Assembly: GCA_900544105.1 (NCBI GenBank) | Contig: UQUC01000052.1 | Location: 1 to 17,718, forward strand | Source: an uncultured Oscillibacter sp. | GTDB lineage: Bacteria > Bacillota > Clostridia > Oscillospirales > Oscillospiraceae | Length of the DNA: 17,718 nt | Reading direction: 5' to 3' | Shown: one piece after another, positions 6,374 to 13,339 of the stretch | Position numbering within the stretch: position 1 is the stretch's first letter | Layout: every line of letters begins with the position of its first letter | Translations under genes and position numbers: made by a program | Notes under the pieces: generated by a model | What the model was told of the DNA's origin: nothing | The model's database searches: none | The model's input: the letters and a program-made list of their open reading frames with translations, nothing else

Positions 6374-8050
6374 ATGTGGGACCACATCAAGCTCGCTGAC
6401 ATTTACTGCCGCTTATCAGACGAAGAAAAGAAGCACGGGAATGAGTCGGAGAGTATCACAAATCAACGGGCTATTATAAGAGACTATTGCGAAAAGCACG
6501 ATATTATCATCGTAAAAGAATTTGTAGACGATGGCTATTCCGGCGGCAATTTTGAGCGCCCCGGCTTTCAGGCTATGCTGAATCATCTTTCAGGTGGAAA
6601 GGTCAATATGGTCATCACAAAAGATCTTTCCCGCCTTGGCCGTGATATGACGGAATCAAGCTATTACGCGGAGCGTTTCTTTCCCGAGCATGGAATTCAT
6701 TATCTGGCTCCCGGCAATGACTTTGACTCCATGGGAGACAACCTGATGGCACCGTTTCAATTTGCCATGAATGATGTGTATCTGCGTGATACCTCCAGAA
6801 AAGTCAGGCAGACCTTAGACATGAAGCGGAGAAAGGGCAAGTACGCGGCCTGCCCGCCCTACGGCTACAAAAAAGCGGAGCGTACCACAGATCAGCTTGT
6901 TCCGGATGAAAACACAGCGCCGATCGTTCAACAGATTTTTGAGTGGGCATCATCGGGGCTTTCAACGCGGACGATCGCCAATAAGCTGAATGAGCAGTGC
7001 GTCATTCCGCCGCTGAAGTATCGTGTTGAATGCCGGGATAACTTCACCCCGCAGGGGGCGTCCAGAGCCTCGGATTACTGGAATTACACCACGGTCAAGC
7101 GCATCCTGCGAAACCGTGTCTATCTGGGGCATACCATACTTGGAAAGACCCGCAAGGTCAATGTGAAATCCAAAAAGAAGCTCCCCGTTCCGCAGGAGGA
7201 CTGGTGCTTTACGGAAAATACCCATGAGCCGCTGGTCACGCAGGAGCAGTTTGACCGTGCGGAGCACTTCCTCGGAGAGAATACAAAGTCTCACGCGGCG
7301 AACCCGGCGTTCCGCCACAGTATTTTCGGCGGGATCGCGTACTGCGCCCATTGCGGCGCGGCGATGTGCTCCGGCGGATCGGTCTATAAGGGTGAACGCG
7401 CAAAGTATTGGTATCTTGTTTGCAACAACCTGACGAGCCGGACGCGAAATCGCTGTGAGCATGGAGCCCGTATTCGCTACGATGACCTCATGGAGATCGT
7501 TCGCCGTGATCTGAATGAGTTGCTATCCTTTGACGAGGATGATATGGAGGCCATTACGCAGGCCGCCATTCGGCAATCCAACGTTGCTTTCGGCGGCGGT
7601 GAGGATCGGGAGAAGTCTTTGGCCAATATCGACACACAGCTAAAACGTATTGTGAAGATGATCGAACGAGCCTACCGTGATAACGCTGCGGGAAATCTGA
7701 GCGATGCGCTGCTGGATGAAATGATGAACCGTTTCGGGAAGGAGCGACAGGCCCTTGAAAACCAGCGCGACAGGCTGGTTACGGATACTTCGGAAGAAAA
7801 GGGCATCCGGGACGCGTATGACCTGTTTTTTGCGTTGGCCCAGCGATATTCCCATATTGAGACATTAGACCGGGACATTCTTCATGCCCTCATTGAGCGT
7901 ATCGAAATTGGCGAAAAAATTTTACCGGAGGGCCTGACGATTGCGGGGCCGAGAACACCCTATCGGCAGAGCATCCGCATTTTCTATCGCTTCATCGGAG
8001 AAATCGCGGAAAACCCTGTACGCGACGTAACAAGGGTGGCAAATCTTTAA
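6374..8050 (+). CDS. Large serine recombinase (TnpX/Tn4451-like site-specific recombinase)
   Basis: A 558-residue large serine recombinase that would integrate and excise the element. The N-terminal resolvase domain carries the nucleophile Ser15 in YCRLSDEE, a DDGYSGGNFERPGF segment, and KDLSRLGRDMTE with its catalytic arginines. The recombinase domain follows (PYGYKK, then IFEWASSGLSTRTIANKLNE and the YWNYTTVKRILRNRVYLGH helix). A zinc ribbon uses Cys324, Cys327, Cys350 and Cys361. A charged, probably coiled-coil C-terminal part (about 410-480) comes last, as usual for the TnpX group. Frame is open from 6347, but AAGGGAGGA at 6361-6369 fixes the start at ATG 6374. All catalytic features seem intact. 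It is the last gene before the disrupted ssp gene, the expected position at an element end. The exact subgroup is inferred from overall resemblance. Confidence 0.94.
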   Translation: MWDHIKLADIYCRLSDEEKKHGNESESITNQRAIIRDYCEKHDIIIVKEFVDDGYSGGNFERPGFQAMLNHLSGGKVNMVITKDLSRLGRDMTESSYYAERFFPEHGIHYLAPGNDFDSMGDNLMAPFQFAMNDVYLRDTSRKVRQTLDMKRRKGKYAACPPYGYKKAERTTDQLVPDENTAPIVQQIFEWASSGLSTRTIANKLNEQCVIPPLKYRVECRDNFTPQGASRASDYWNYTTVKRILRNRVYLGHTILGKTRKVNVKSKKKLPVPQEDWCFTENTHEPLVTQEQFDRAEHFLGENTKSHAANPAFRHSIFGGIAYCAHCGAAMCSGGSVYKGERAKYWYLVCNNLTSRTRNRCEHGARIRYDDLMEIVRRDLNELLSFDEDDMEAITQAAIRQSNVAFGGGEDREKSLANIDTQLKRIVKMIERAYRDNAAGNLSDALLDEMMNRFGKERQALENQRDRLVTDTSEEKGIRDAYDLFFALAQRYSHIETLDRDILHALIERIEIGEKILPEGLTIAGPRTPYRQSIRIFYRFIGEIAENPVRDVTRVANL

Positions 8051-8070
8051 GAGGTCAGAAATAGCATACC

Positions 8071-8124
8071 TTGGTGTGTATAGACCTCAAAAAAATCACA
8101 GTTTTTGTGGTGAATACACACCAA
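8071..8124. repeat. 11-bp perfect inverted repeat at the element/ssp junction; candidate recombinase site
   Basis: TTGGTGTGTAT (8071-8081) and ATACACACCAA (8114-8124) are perfect inverted copies separated by 32 bp. The interior holds a second, nested inverted pair (TCAC 8096-8099 with GTGA 8110-8113, or CACA with TGTG). The total span of 54 bp begins 20 bp after the recombinase stop and ends where spore-protein coding starts. This could be the recombinase binding site at the element end, or a Rho-independent hairpin ending the recombinase transcript; there is no proper T-run after it, which favours the first reading. Confidence 0.5.
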
Positions 8125-8243
8125 AGGAGATGGGCGTCAATCTGAAGCAGGGCTACAACGGCGACCTGACCAGCCGCGAGGCCGGTTCCGTGGGCGGCCA
8201 GATGGTCAAGAAGATGATCGAGTCCTACGAGAAGAACCTGTAA
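8124..8243 (+). pseudogene. 3' part of an alpha/beta-type small acid-soluble spore protein (SASP) gene, N-terminal half missing
   Basis: The frame from AAG 8124 to TAA 8241-8243 gives 39 residues that match the C-terminal half of alpha/beta-type SASPs: KEMGVNLKQGYNGDLTSREA is followed by GSVGGQMVKKMIESYEKNL, the conserved GSVGG..VK.MI block. Complete proteins are roughly 60-70 residues, and begin with a LVVPEA..AL helix that is absent here. The in-frame ATG at 8130 abuts AAAGGAG with no spacer, so it is not a plausible native start; those codons are K-E of the original protein. SASPs coat DNA in dormant spores and protect it from UV, and a half protein should not bind DNA. Its original terminator follows. 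The host must be a spore former or descend from one. Confidence 0.85.
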
Positions 8244-8275
8244 GTATCTGCGCAGAAGGAACTTCTCTGGAAAAA

Positions 8276-8310
8276 GGAAGAGCGGACGGCTGTCCGCTCT
8301 TCCTTTTTTT
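8276..8310 (+). terminator. Intrinsic terminator of the ssp gene
   Basis: A 12-bp perfect stem, GGAAGAGCGGAC (8276-8287) and GTCCGCTCTTCC (8292-8303), with loop GGCT, runs into seven T (8304-8310). It lies 32 bp after the ssp stop codon and separates it from radC. Confidence 0.93.
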
Positions 8311-8319
8311 CACTGGATA

Positions 8320-8328
8320 TGCTATAAT
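8320..8328 (+). promoter_or_regulatory. Extended -10 promoter element for radC
   Basis: TGCTATAAT is a perfect TATAAT hexamer with the TGn extension. No good -35 lies 17 bp upstream (that area is the terminator), which fits an extended -10 promoter. The start would be near 8335, about 55 bp before the radC ATG. Confidence 0.65.
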
Positions 8329-8388
8329 ACTACGTTACTTACTTGTTCTGATTTTCGGCAAAAGAAACGGTCCGGGGGAGGGATTCGC

Positions 8389-9081
8389 ATGGAAAATATC
8401 CATCAGGGACATCGTGAAAAAATGCGGCAGCGTTTTCTGAAAAGCGGGCTGGAGGGCTTCGCGGATCACGAGGCGCTGGAGCTTCTGCTGTATTACGCCA
8501 TCCCCCGGCAGGACACCAACCCCATCGCCCACCGGCTCATGGACCGCTACGGCTCCCTGACCGCCGTGCTGTCAGCCCCGGCGGAGGATCTGAAAAAAGT
8601 GGAGGGCATCGGCGAGAGCGCAGCGGTGCTGCTGAAGGTGGCGGGGCAGATCGGCCGCAAGGCCCGTCTGGCGGACGCTGTTCAGAGCTGTCCCATGACA
8701 GATGTGGAAACTGCGGGCACCTACTTGCTGGAGCGGTATGTCGGGGAGACCCACGAGATCATTTACGAATTGTGCCTGGATCGAAAGGGCAAGCTGTTAG
8801 CCTGTAAGCGGCTCAACGACGGCGGGGCGTCCTCCGCCGCGCTGGACATCCGAAAGGTGGTGGAGAATGCCATCCTCACCTCTGCCAGTACGGTGATCCT
8901 GGCTCATAATCATCCCAGTGGCATTGCGCTGCCCTCGGACGATGACTGCGCCGCCACGACCCGCGCGGCGCAAGCTTTGCAGACCATCGGCGTTGCATTG
9001 GCGGACCACATCATCGTGGCGGATGACGATTTTGTATCCATGGCCCAGAGCGGCTACCTGACCCCGTGGGAGCACCTGTGA
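8389..9081 (+). CDS. radC: RadC family JAMM/MPN-domain protein
   Basis: A 230-residue RadC protein, full length for the family. An N-terminal UPF0758 region (HREKMRQRFLKSGLEGFADHE, in its usual place) leads into a helix-hairpin-helix (KKVEGIGESAAVLL, about residues 69-82), then the MPN/JAMM metal-binding core. His173 and His175 in HNHPSG with Ser183 and Asp186 in SDDD form the HxH-x-S-x-x-D zinc signature. The historic link to DNA repair is weak. Some relatives act in recombination or on mobile DNA, and the biochemical role of RadC is unsettled. The ribosome site GGGGGAGG (8374-8382) fits ATG 8389. The gene stands alone between the ssp terminator and the next promoter, but is followed by repair genes. 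Confidence 0.95.
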   Translation: MENIHQGHREKMRQRFLKSGLEGFADHEALELLLYYAIPRQDTNPIAHRLMDRYGSLTAVLSAPAEDLKKVEGIGESAAVLLKVAGQIGRKARLADAVQSCPMTDVETAGTYLLERYVGETHEIIYELCLDRKGKLLACKRLNDGGASSAALDIRKVVENAILTSASTVILAHNHPSGIALPSDDDCAATTRAAQALQTIGVALADHIIVADDDFVSMAQSGYLTPWEHL

Positions 9082-9109
9082 CCGGGCGGCTTTCTGTGGA
9101 TGATACGAT

Positions 9110-9123
9110 AGAACAAGTGTTTG
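9110..9123 (+). promoter_or_regulatory. LexA (SOS/DinR) box in the GNAT-uvrB promoter
   Basis: AGAACAAGTGTTTG matches the Gram-positive SOS box CGAAC-RNRY-GTTYG at all but the first base: GAAC (9111-9114), AAGT spacer, GTTT (9119-9122). It overlaps the first three bases of the -35 at 9121-9126, an ideal place for repression by LexA. uvrB is a standard member of SOS regulons, which supports the call. Confidence 0.75.
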
Positions 9124-9149
9124 AAATTTTAAAAAAGCTGTGGTAGAAT
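9121..9149 (+). promoter_or_regulatory. Promoter of the GNAT-uvrB operon
   Basis: TTGAAA (9121-9126) and TAGAAT (9144-9149) are 17 bp apart, and the -10 has a TGG extension (9141-9143). Both hexamers differ from consensus by one base. Transcription would begin about 9156 and cover the acetyltransferase and uvrB. Confidence 0.8.
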
Positions 9150-9201
9150 AACCGGGAAACGGAGAGGACCGCAGACTGTCATGGTAAAGGGTGAGAGAAC
9201 C

Positions 9202-9657
9202 ATGCAGATCCGGCGTGGATGTGAGGACGACACGGAGCGGCTGGTGGCTTTGGCGGGCCAGATTTTTGAAACGGAACAGGAGATCCCCCGGGCGTTGACC
9301 CCGCTGCCGCCGGAAAACCGCCCCCAGTGGTGGTGCGTGGAGGAGGACGGGGTACTTCTGGGCGGCGTGGCCCTGTATTGGGAGGACGACGCATGGCACA
9401 TGGGCCGCTTCGTCATCTCCCCGGAACTGCGGGGGCGTCATGTTGGGACCGCGCTGCTGGATACGGCCCTGACGGACATTTTTGCGCAGGACATCCGGGA
9501 GGTCACCATGGAGGCCCGGGATACCACGGTGCATATCCTGAAAAAATTCGGCGCGGAGACCACCGGTGCGCCCTTTTCCTTTTATCGGGGCACGGTAACG
9601 CCCATGCGCCTGACCCGTGAGGCATTTTGGAACAGCCACACCTGCGGGCAGATTTGA
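9202..9657 (+). CDS. GNAT-family N-acetyltransferase
   Basis: A 151-residue GNAT acyltransferase that would use acetyl-CoA to modify an unknown amine substrate. It starts in the usual way (MQIRRGCEDDTERLVALA), has a central strand (LLGGVALYW), then the acetyl-CoA pyrophosphate loop FVISPELRGRHVGTALLDTA (R/Q-x-x-G-x-G/A motif, here RGRHVGTA). The C-terminal part (DTTVHILKKFGAETTGAPFSFY) is the motif B region. ATG 9202 is preferred over ATG 9181: it gives the family-typical N-terminus and has AAAGGGTGAG upstream, while 9181 is 13 nt from its nearest ribosome site. The stop is 19 bp from uvrB with no terminator between, so it should be cotranscribed with uvrB and share its SOS control. The substrate is unknown. 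Confidence 0.88.
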   Translation: MQIRRGCEDDTERLVALAGQIFETEQEIPRALTPLPPENRPQWWCVEEDGVLLGGVALYWEDDAWHMGRFVISPELRGRHVGTALLDTALTDIFAQDIREVTMEARDTTVHILKKFGAETTGAPFSFYRGTVTPMRLTREAFWNSHTCGQI

Positions 9658-9676
9658 ATGTGATGGAGAGACGGCT

Positions 9677-11647
9677 ATGCCGAAATTTGAAGTAGTATCC
9701 CCTTATCAGCCCTCCGGCGACCAGCCGGAGGCCATCGACGCGCTGGCGGCGGGCATCGAGAACGGATTAAAGGAGCAGGTCTTGTTAGGCGTCACCGGCT
9801 CCGGCAAGACCTACACCATGGCCAAGGTCATTGAGAAGGTCCAGCGGCCTACGCTGGTGCTGGCCCATAATAAGACACTGGCAGCCCAGCTCTGCGCGGA
9901 ATTCAAGGAGTTTTTCCCCAACAACGCCGTGGAGTATTTTGTCTCCTATTACGATTACTACCAGCCAGAGGCCTATATCCCCCACACGGATACCTATATC
10001 GCCAAGGACGCATCTACCAATGATGAGATCGACCGCCTGCGGCTGTCCGCTACCTGCGCCCTGTTGGAGCGGCGGGACGTGATTGTGGTGTCCTCCGTGT
10101 CCTGCATTTACGGCTTGGGCGAGCCGGATGACTTCGCCCAGATGGTGATCTCTCTGCGCCAGGGGGCGGAATGGGACCGGGACGAGCTGCTGCGCCGTCT
10201 GGTGGAGAACCGGTACCAGCGCAACGATGTGGCCTTCGAGCGGAATATGTTCCGGGTGCGGGGGGACACGGTGGAGATCTACCCCGCCTACTATAAGGAC
10301 CACGCCATCCGGGTGGAGTTCTTCGGGGATGAGATCGACCGGATCTCCGATTTTCACCCCCTCACCGGCACGGTGAACCGGGTGCTGAACCATGTGGCCA
10401 TTTACCCCGCCAGCCACTATGTCACCACCAAGGAGAAGATGGACAGAGCCTTGGGCCAGATCCGGACGGAACTGGAGAATCAGGTAAAATATTTCAATGA
10501 CAATGAGATGCTGGTAGAGGCTCAGCGCATCCGCCAGCGGACAGAATACGACATGGAAATGATGCGGGAGCTTGGGTATTGCTCCGGGATCGAGAACTAT
10601 TCCCGGATCATCTCCGACCGTCCGGCAGGCAGCGCCCCTATGACCCTGCTGGACTTCTTTCCCGATGATTTCCTGCTGTTTGTGGACGAGAGCCATGTGA
10701 CGCTGCCACAGGTCCGGGCCATGTACAACGGCGACCGGGCCAGAAAGGAATCGCTGGTGCGGTACGGCTTCCGCCTGCCCTGCGCCTTCGACAACCGGCC
10801 TCTGAAATTCGAGGAATTTGAGAGCCGCATCGGTCAGGCGGTGTTCGTCTCCGCCACGCCTGGGCCTTACGAGCGGGAGCGGGCGGACAACATCGTAGAG
10901 CAGGTCATCCGCCCCACCGGACTGCTGGACCCCCGGGTGGAGGTGCGTCCGGTGGAGGGCCAGATCGACGATCTGATGGAGGAGATCCGCGCCCGCGCCC
11001 AGCGGAACGAACGGGTGCTGGTGACGACCCTCACGAAAAAAATGGCGGAGGATCTGACGGAATTTTTCCGGGCCAACAGCATCCGGGTGCGGTATATGCA
11101 CGCCGACGTAGCTACCATCGAGCGGATGGAGATCATCCGGGATTTGCGGCTGGGCGAGTTTGATGTGCTGGTGGGCATCAACCTCCTGCGGGAGGGGCTG
11201 GATCTGCCAGAGGTCTCTCTGGTGGCGGTGTTGGACGCCGACAAGGAGGGCTTCCTCCGCAGCGAGACATCCCTCATCCAGACCATCGGGCGGGCGGCCC
11301 GGAACGCAGAAGGATTGGTCATCCTCTACGCCGATACCGTCACGCCCTCTATGCGGGCGGCGATGGACGAGACGGAGCGCCGTCGGAAAATTCAGGACGC
11401 TTACAACAAGGCCCACGGCATTGTACCGAAGACCATCGTCAAGGATGTCCGGGAAATTCTGGAGATCTCCAAGAGCGAGGACACCGGACATAAGGCCAAG
11501 GGCAAGCCCAAAAAGCTGACGGACGCGGAGCGGACGGCGGAGATCGCCAAGCTGGAGCAGGAGATGAAGGAGGCCAGCAAGCTGCTGGAATTCGAGTATG
11601 CCGCTGTGCTGCGTGACCGCATCATCGAGCTGCGGGGCGGTAAATAG
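9677..11647 (+). CDS. uvrB: UvrABC excinuclease subunit B
   Basis: Nucleotide excision repair helicase-like subunit that receives damaged DNA from UvrA and recruits the nuclease UvrC. It has 656 residues, the normal length. Walker A is GVTGSGKT (38-45). The damage-probing beta-hairpin is in the YYDYYQPEAYIPHTDTYIAKDAS region, with its conserved tyrosines in place. Walker B is in LLFVDESHV. GINLLREGLDLPEVSLV and IGRAARN give helicase motifs V and VI. A C-terminal UVR motif (EIAKLEQEMKEASKLLEFEY) can contact UvrC. The frame is open from 9617 but homology and GGAGAG at 9665-9670 fix ATG 9677. It lies 19 bp after the GNAT gene under the LexA-box promoter. No terminator is visible in the 78 bp before the next gene. 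Confidence 0.98.
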   Translation: MPKFEVVSPYQPSGDQPEAIDALAAGIENGLKEQVLLGVTGSGKTYTMAKVIEKVQRPTLVLAHNKTLAAQLCAEFKEFFPNNAVEYFVSYYDYYQPEAYIPHTDTYIAKDASTNDEIDRLRLSATCALLERRDVIVVSSVSCIYGLGEPDDFAQMVISLRQGAEWDRDELLRRLVENRYQRNDVAFERNMFRVRGDTVEIYPAYYKDHAIRVEFFGDEIDRISDFHPLTGTVNRVLNHVAIYPASHYVTTKEKMDRALGQIRTELENQVKYFNDNEMLVEAQRIRQRTEYDMEMMRELGYCSGIENYSRIISDRPAGSAPMTLLDFFPDDFLLFVDESHVTLPQVRAMYNGDRARKESLVRYGFRLPCAFDNRPLKFEEFESRIGQAVFVSATPGPYERERADNIVEQVIRPTGLLDPRVEVRPVEGQIDDLMEEIRARAQRNERVLVTTLTKKMAEDLTEFFRANSIRVRYMHADVATIERMEIIRDLRLGEFDVLVGINLLREGLDLPEVSLVAVLDADKEGFLRSETSLIQTIGRAARNAEGLVILYADTVTPSMRAAMDETERRRKIQDAYNKAHGIVPKTIVKDVREILEISKSEDTGHKAKGKPKKLTDAERTAEIAKLEQEMKEASKLLEFEYAAVLRDRIIELRGGK

Positions 11648-11725
11648 CGGACAAATTTCGAGAGAAAACGCGCCAAAACCGAAAACAAACTGTACGAACC
11701 GATTGGAAAAATACAGGAGGTATAT

Positions 11726-12484
11726 ATGGAAAAACGCTCTGCTCTGCAAAAGACTGTCCTGATCTCCGTTGCGGCTATGGCGGTGGCCTTCGCCATTCTG
11801 ACGTTTGTATTTCACAGACTTGAGGGCGTGAAATTTGAAGAGAGTTTCTTGCGGGTGTCGGCACAGGCCGATGATCCCGCCGCGACGGTCTACGCCGGGA
11901 AGGTCCAGGGCGAGCGGGTGAAGATCACCGTGACGGACTGCCCCGATGAACAGCGGACGGAGGTGGTGGTTCAGGTCGGGGACCGCGTCCGTGACGAGTG
12001 CGCGGTGGAGACCGGCCTGCCGCCCATTCAGGCGGAACAGCTGGGACCGGTGGAGCACATCCGGATCACCCGGAACGGCCAGCTTCTCTTTGAGGGCGGC
12101 TATACGGCGGAGCACGAGATGGGATGGTACGATTTGGAGGGAAACTGGGCCCCGTTCTCCAGCTTGGAGGCTACTTTCAGGACGAGCGGAGAAAACTATT
12201 GGGATTCCTATAAAACATCCGCCGGGACGATCCTGGCCTTCGCGAGAGGGCCGGAGCGGACGGCCCGGGGCAGCTGGATGCTGTATTTTACCATGCTGCT
12301 GTTTTCCGGCCTGCTGGCGCTGGACGCCGCATACCCGCTGGCCCTGTTCCGCTGGCAGCATATGTGCGACGTGAAGGACCCGGAGCCGTCGGACTTCTAT
12401 CTGGGAATGCAGCGGGCGGGCTGGTGCGTTTATCCGATCCTGCTGCTGATTGGGTACAACATCGCCTTGTGGGTGCTGCCGTAG
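11726..12484 (+). CDS. Unknown membrane protein with three predicted TM segments
   Basis: A 252-residue protein I do not recognise. A basic N-terminus precedes one hydrophobic helix (about 10-29, VLISVAAMAVAFAILTFVF), then comes a soluble part of about 150 residues rich in beta-like strands (ERVKITVTDCPDEQRTEVVVQV, VEHIRITRNGQLLFEGGYT). Two more hydrophobic helices follow at about 184-207 and 232-251. With the first helix as an uncleaved anchor the soluble domain should lie outside the membrane. AGGAGGTATAT gives a strong ribosome site for ATG 11726. It starts 78 bp after uvrB without a clear terminator between, so some readthrough from the SOS promoter is possible. Composition matches its neighbours, giving no sign of transfer. 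Confidence 0.8.
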   Translation: MEKRSALQKTVLISVAAMAVAFAILTFVFHRLEGVKFEESFLRVSAQADDPAATVYAGKVQGERVKITVTDCPDEQRTEVVVQVGDRVRDECAVETGLPPIQAEQLGPVEHIRITRNGQLLFEGGYTAEHEMGWYDLEGNWAPFSSLEATFRTSGENYWDSYKTSAGTILAFARGPERTARGSWMLYFTMLLFSGLLALDAAYPLALFRWQHMCDVKDPEPSDFYLGMQRAGWCVYPILLLIGYNIALWVLP

Positions 12485-12586
12485 CCGACTGAAAACGGGG
12501 AATTGACCAAAAGCAAGCCAATATATGTCCGAACGGGCATTTTACATACAGAAAAACACAAAAAACATTGCAAAGGAAAACATACT

Positions 12587-13327
12587 ATGGAACTCACAAA
12601 AACCAAGGGTTGTCTGGACAGCCTGACCTTAAAACTGCTGGCCATGGCCCTCATGCTCTGCGACCACCTGTGGGCCACGGTGCTGCCCGGCGTCATGTGG
12701 CTGACGGCGGTGGGCCGTATCGCTTTCCCTATTTTCGCCTTTCAGGTGGCGGAGGGCTTTCAGCGGACCCATGACCGGAAAAAGTACCTGCTGCGGATGC
12801 TGGTCTTTGCCCTGATCTCCGAGATTCCCTTCAACTACCTGTACTACTCCTCCCCTGTGTTCCCCTTCCATCAGAACGTGATGTTCACCTTTTTCATCGC
12901 CCTTCTGCTGATGCTGGGGCTGGAAAAGGTCCGGAGCAAGGGGACGGGGATGTATATCCTCGCCGCCGTTTTGAGCCTGCCCGTGGGTTATTTCCTGGGA
13001 ACGATCGGCATGGTGGACTACTACGGCAGCGGCGTGGTCACGGTGCTGATCTTCTACCTCTGCCGCCAGATCCCCTACGGCTGGATCGGCGAGGTGGCGG
13101 GACTGGCCTTCCTGAACTGCAAGCTGCTGGGCGGCATGACCATCCCCCTGACGCTGGGGAGCTGGACCTTGGAATTCCCGGAGCAGGGCTTGGCGCTGCT
13201 GGCCCTGATCCCCATTTGGCTGTATAACGGCAGGCAGGGCGCTCACAATAAGGCCATCCAGTATGCCTGCTACCTGTTTTATCCCGCCCACATGCTGATC
13301 CTGGCATTGCTGCGGATGTATTTGTAA
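12587..13327 (+). CDS. TraX-family integral membrane protein
   Basis: A 246-residue polytopic membrane protein of the TraX family. Family features include the opening LKLLAMALMLCDHLWATVLP (the MxxDH pattern), VGRIAFPIFAFQVAEGF with the conserved R-x-x-F-P-x-F, the FNYLYYSSPVF region, and the closing YPAHMLILALLRMYL (conserved Y-P-x-H). TraX of the F plasmid acetylates pilin, but chromosomal Firmicutes copies are stand-alone acyltransferase-like proteins of unknown substrate, and no pilin gene is nearby. Frame is open from 12503; AAAGGA (12572-12577) and homology fix ATG 12587. The next gene starts 12 bp after its stop, so the two form an operon. Confidence 0.92.
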   Translation: MELTKTKGCLDSLTLKLLAMALMLCDHLWATVLPGVMWLTAVGRIAFPIFAFQVAEGFQRTHDRKKYLLRMLVFALISEIPFNYLYYSSPVFPFHQNVMFTFFIALLLMLGLEKVRSKGTGMYILAAVLSLPVGYFLGTIGMVDYYGSGVVTVLIFYLCRQIPYGWIGEVAGLAFLNCKLLGGMTIPLTLGSWTLEFPEQGLALLALIPIWLYNGRQGAHNKAIQYACYLFYPAHMLILALLRMYL

Positions 13328-13339
13328 GAGGTGAGATCT

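Larger units (their letters stand above)
4158..8123 (+). mobile_element. Integrated mobile element or its right-hand part, inserted in a spore-protein (ssp) gene
   Basis: This span groups the accessory DNA: HsdR shard, kinase, structured region, small ORF and large serine recombinase. It is visibly more AT-rich than the repair genes to the right. The right edge is set by the sudden start, at about 8121-8126, of sequence coding for the C-terminal half of an SASP in frame with no N-terminal half. The left edge at 4158 is only the end of the last gene that could belong to the core chromosome. No matching N-terminal SASP piece or repeat is visible anywhere upstream, so the true left end may lie before position 1, or may have been lost by deletion. 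No relaxase, type IV secretion or replication gene is visible, so in this window it looks like a recombinase module and not a complete conjugative element. Confidence 0.55.

Noticed and set aside
8130..8243. A complete 37-residue small gene starting at ATG 8130
   Set aside because: AAAGGAG directly abuts the ATG with no spacer, and the sequence is the C-terminal half of SASP, so it is a gene fragment.
9785..12361. 858-codon open frame on the minus strand
   Set aside because: It is antisense to uvrB and the next gene, is rich in His/Gln/Gly/Leu as expected from a shadow of GC-rich codons, and shows no domain.
12503..12527. TTGACC with TATATG as a promoter for the TraX-like gene
   Set aside because: The spacer is only about 13 bp, too short for sigma-A.
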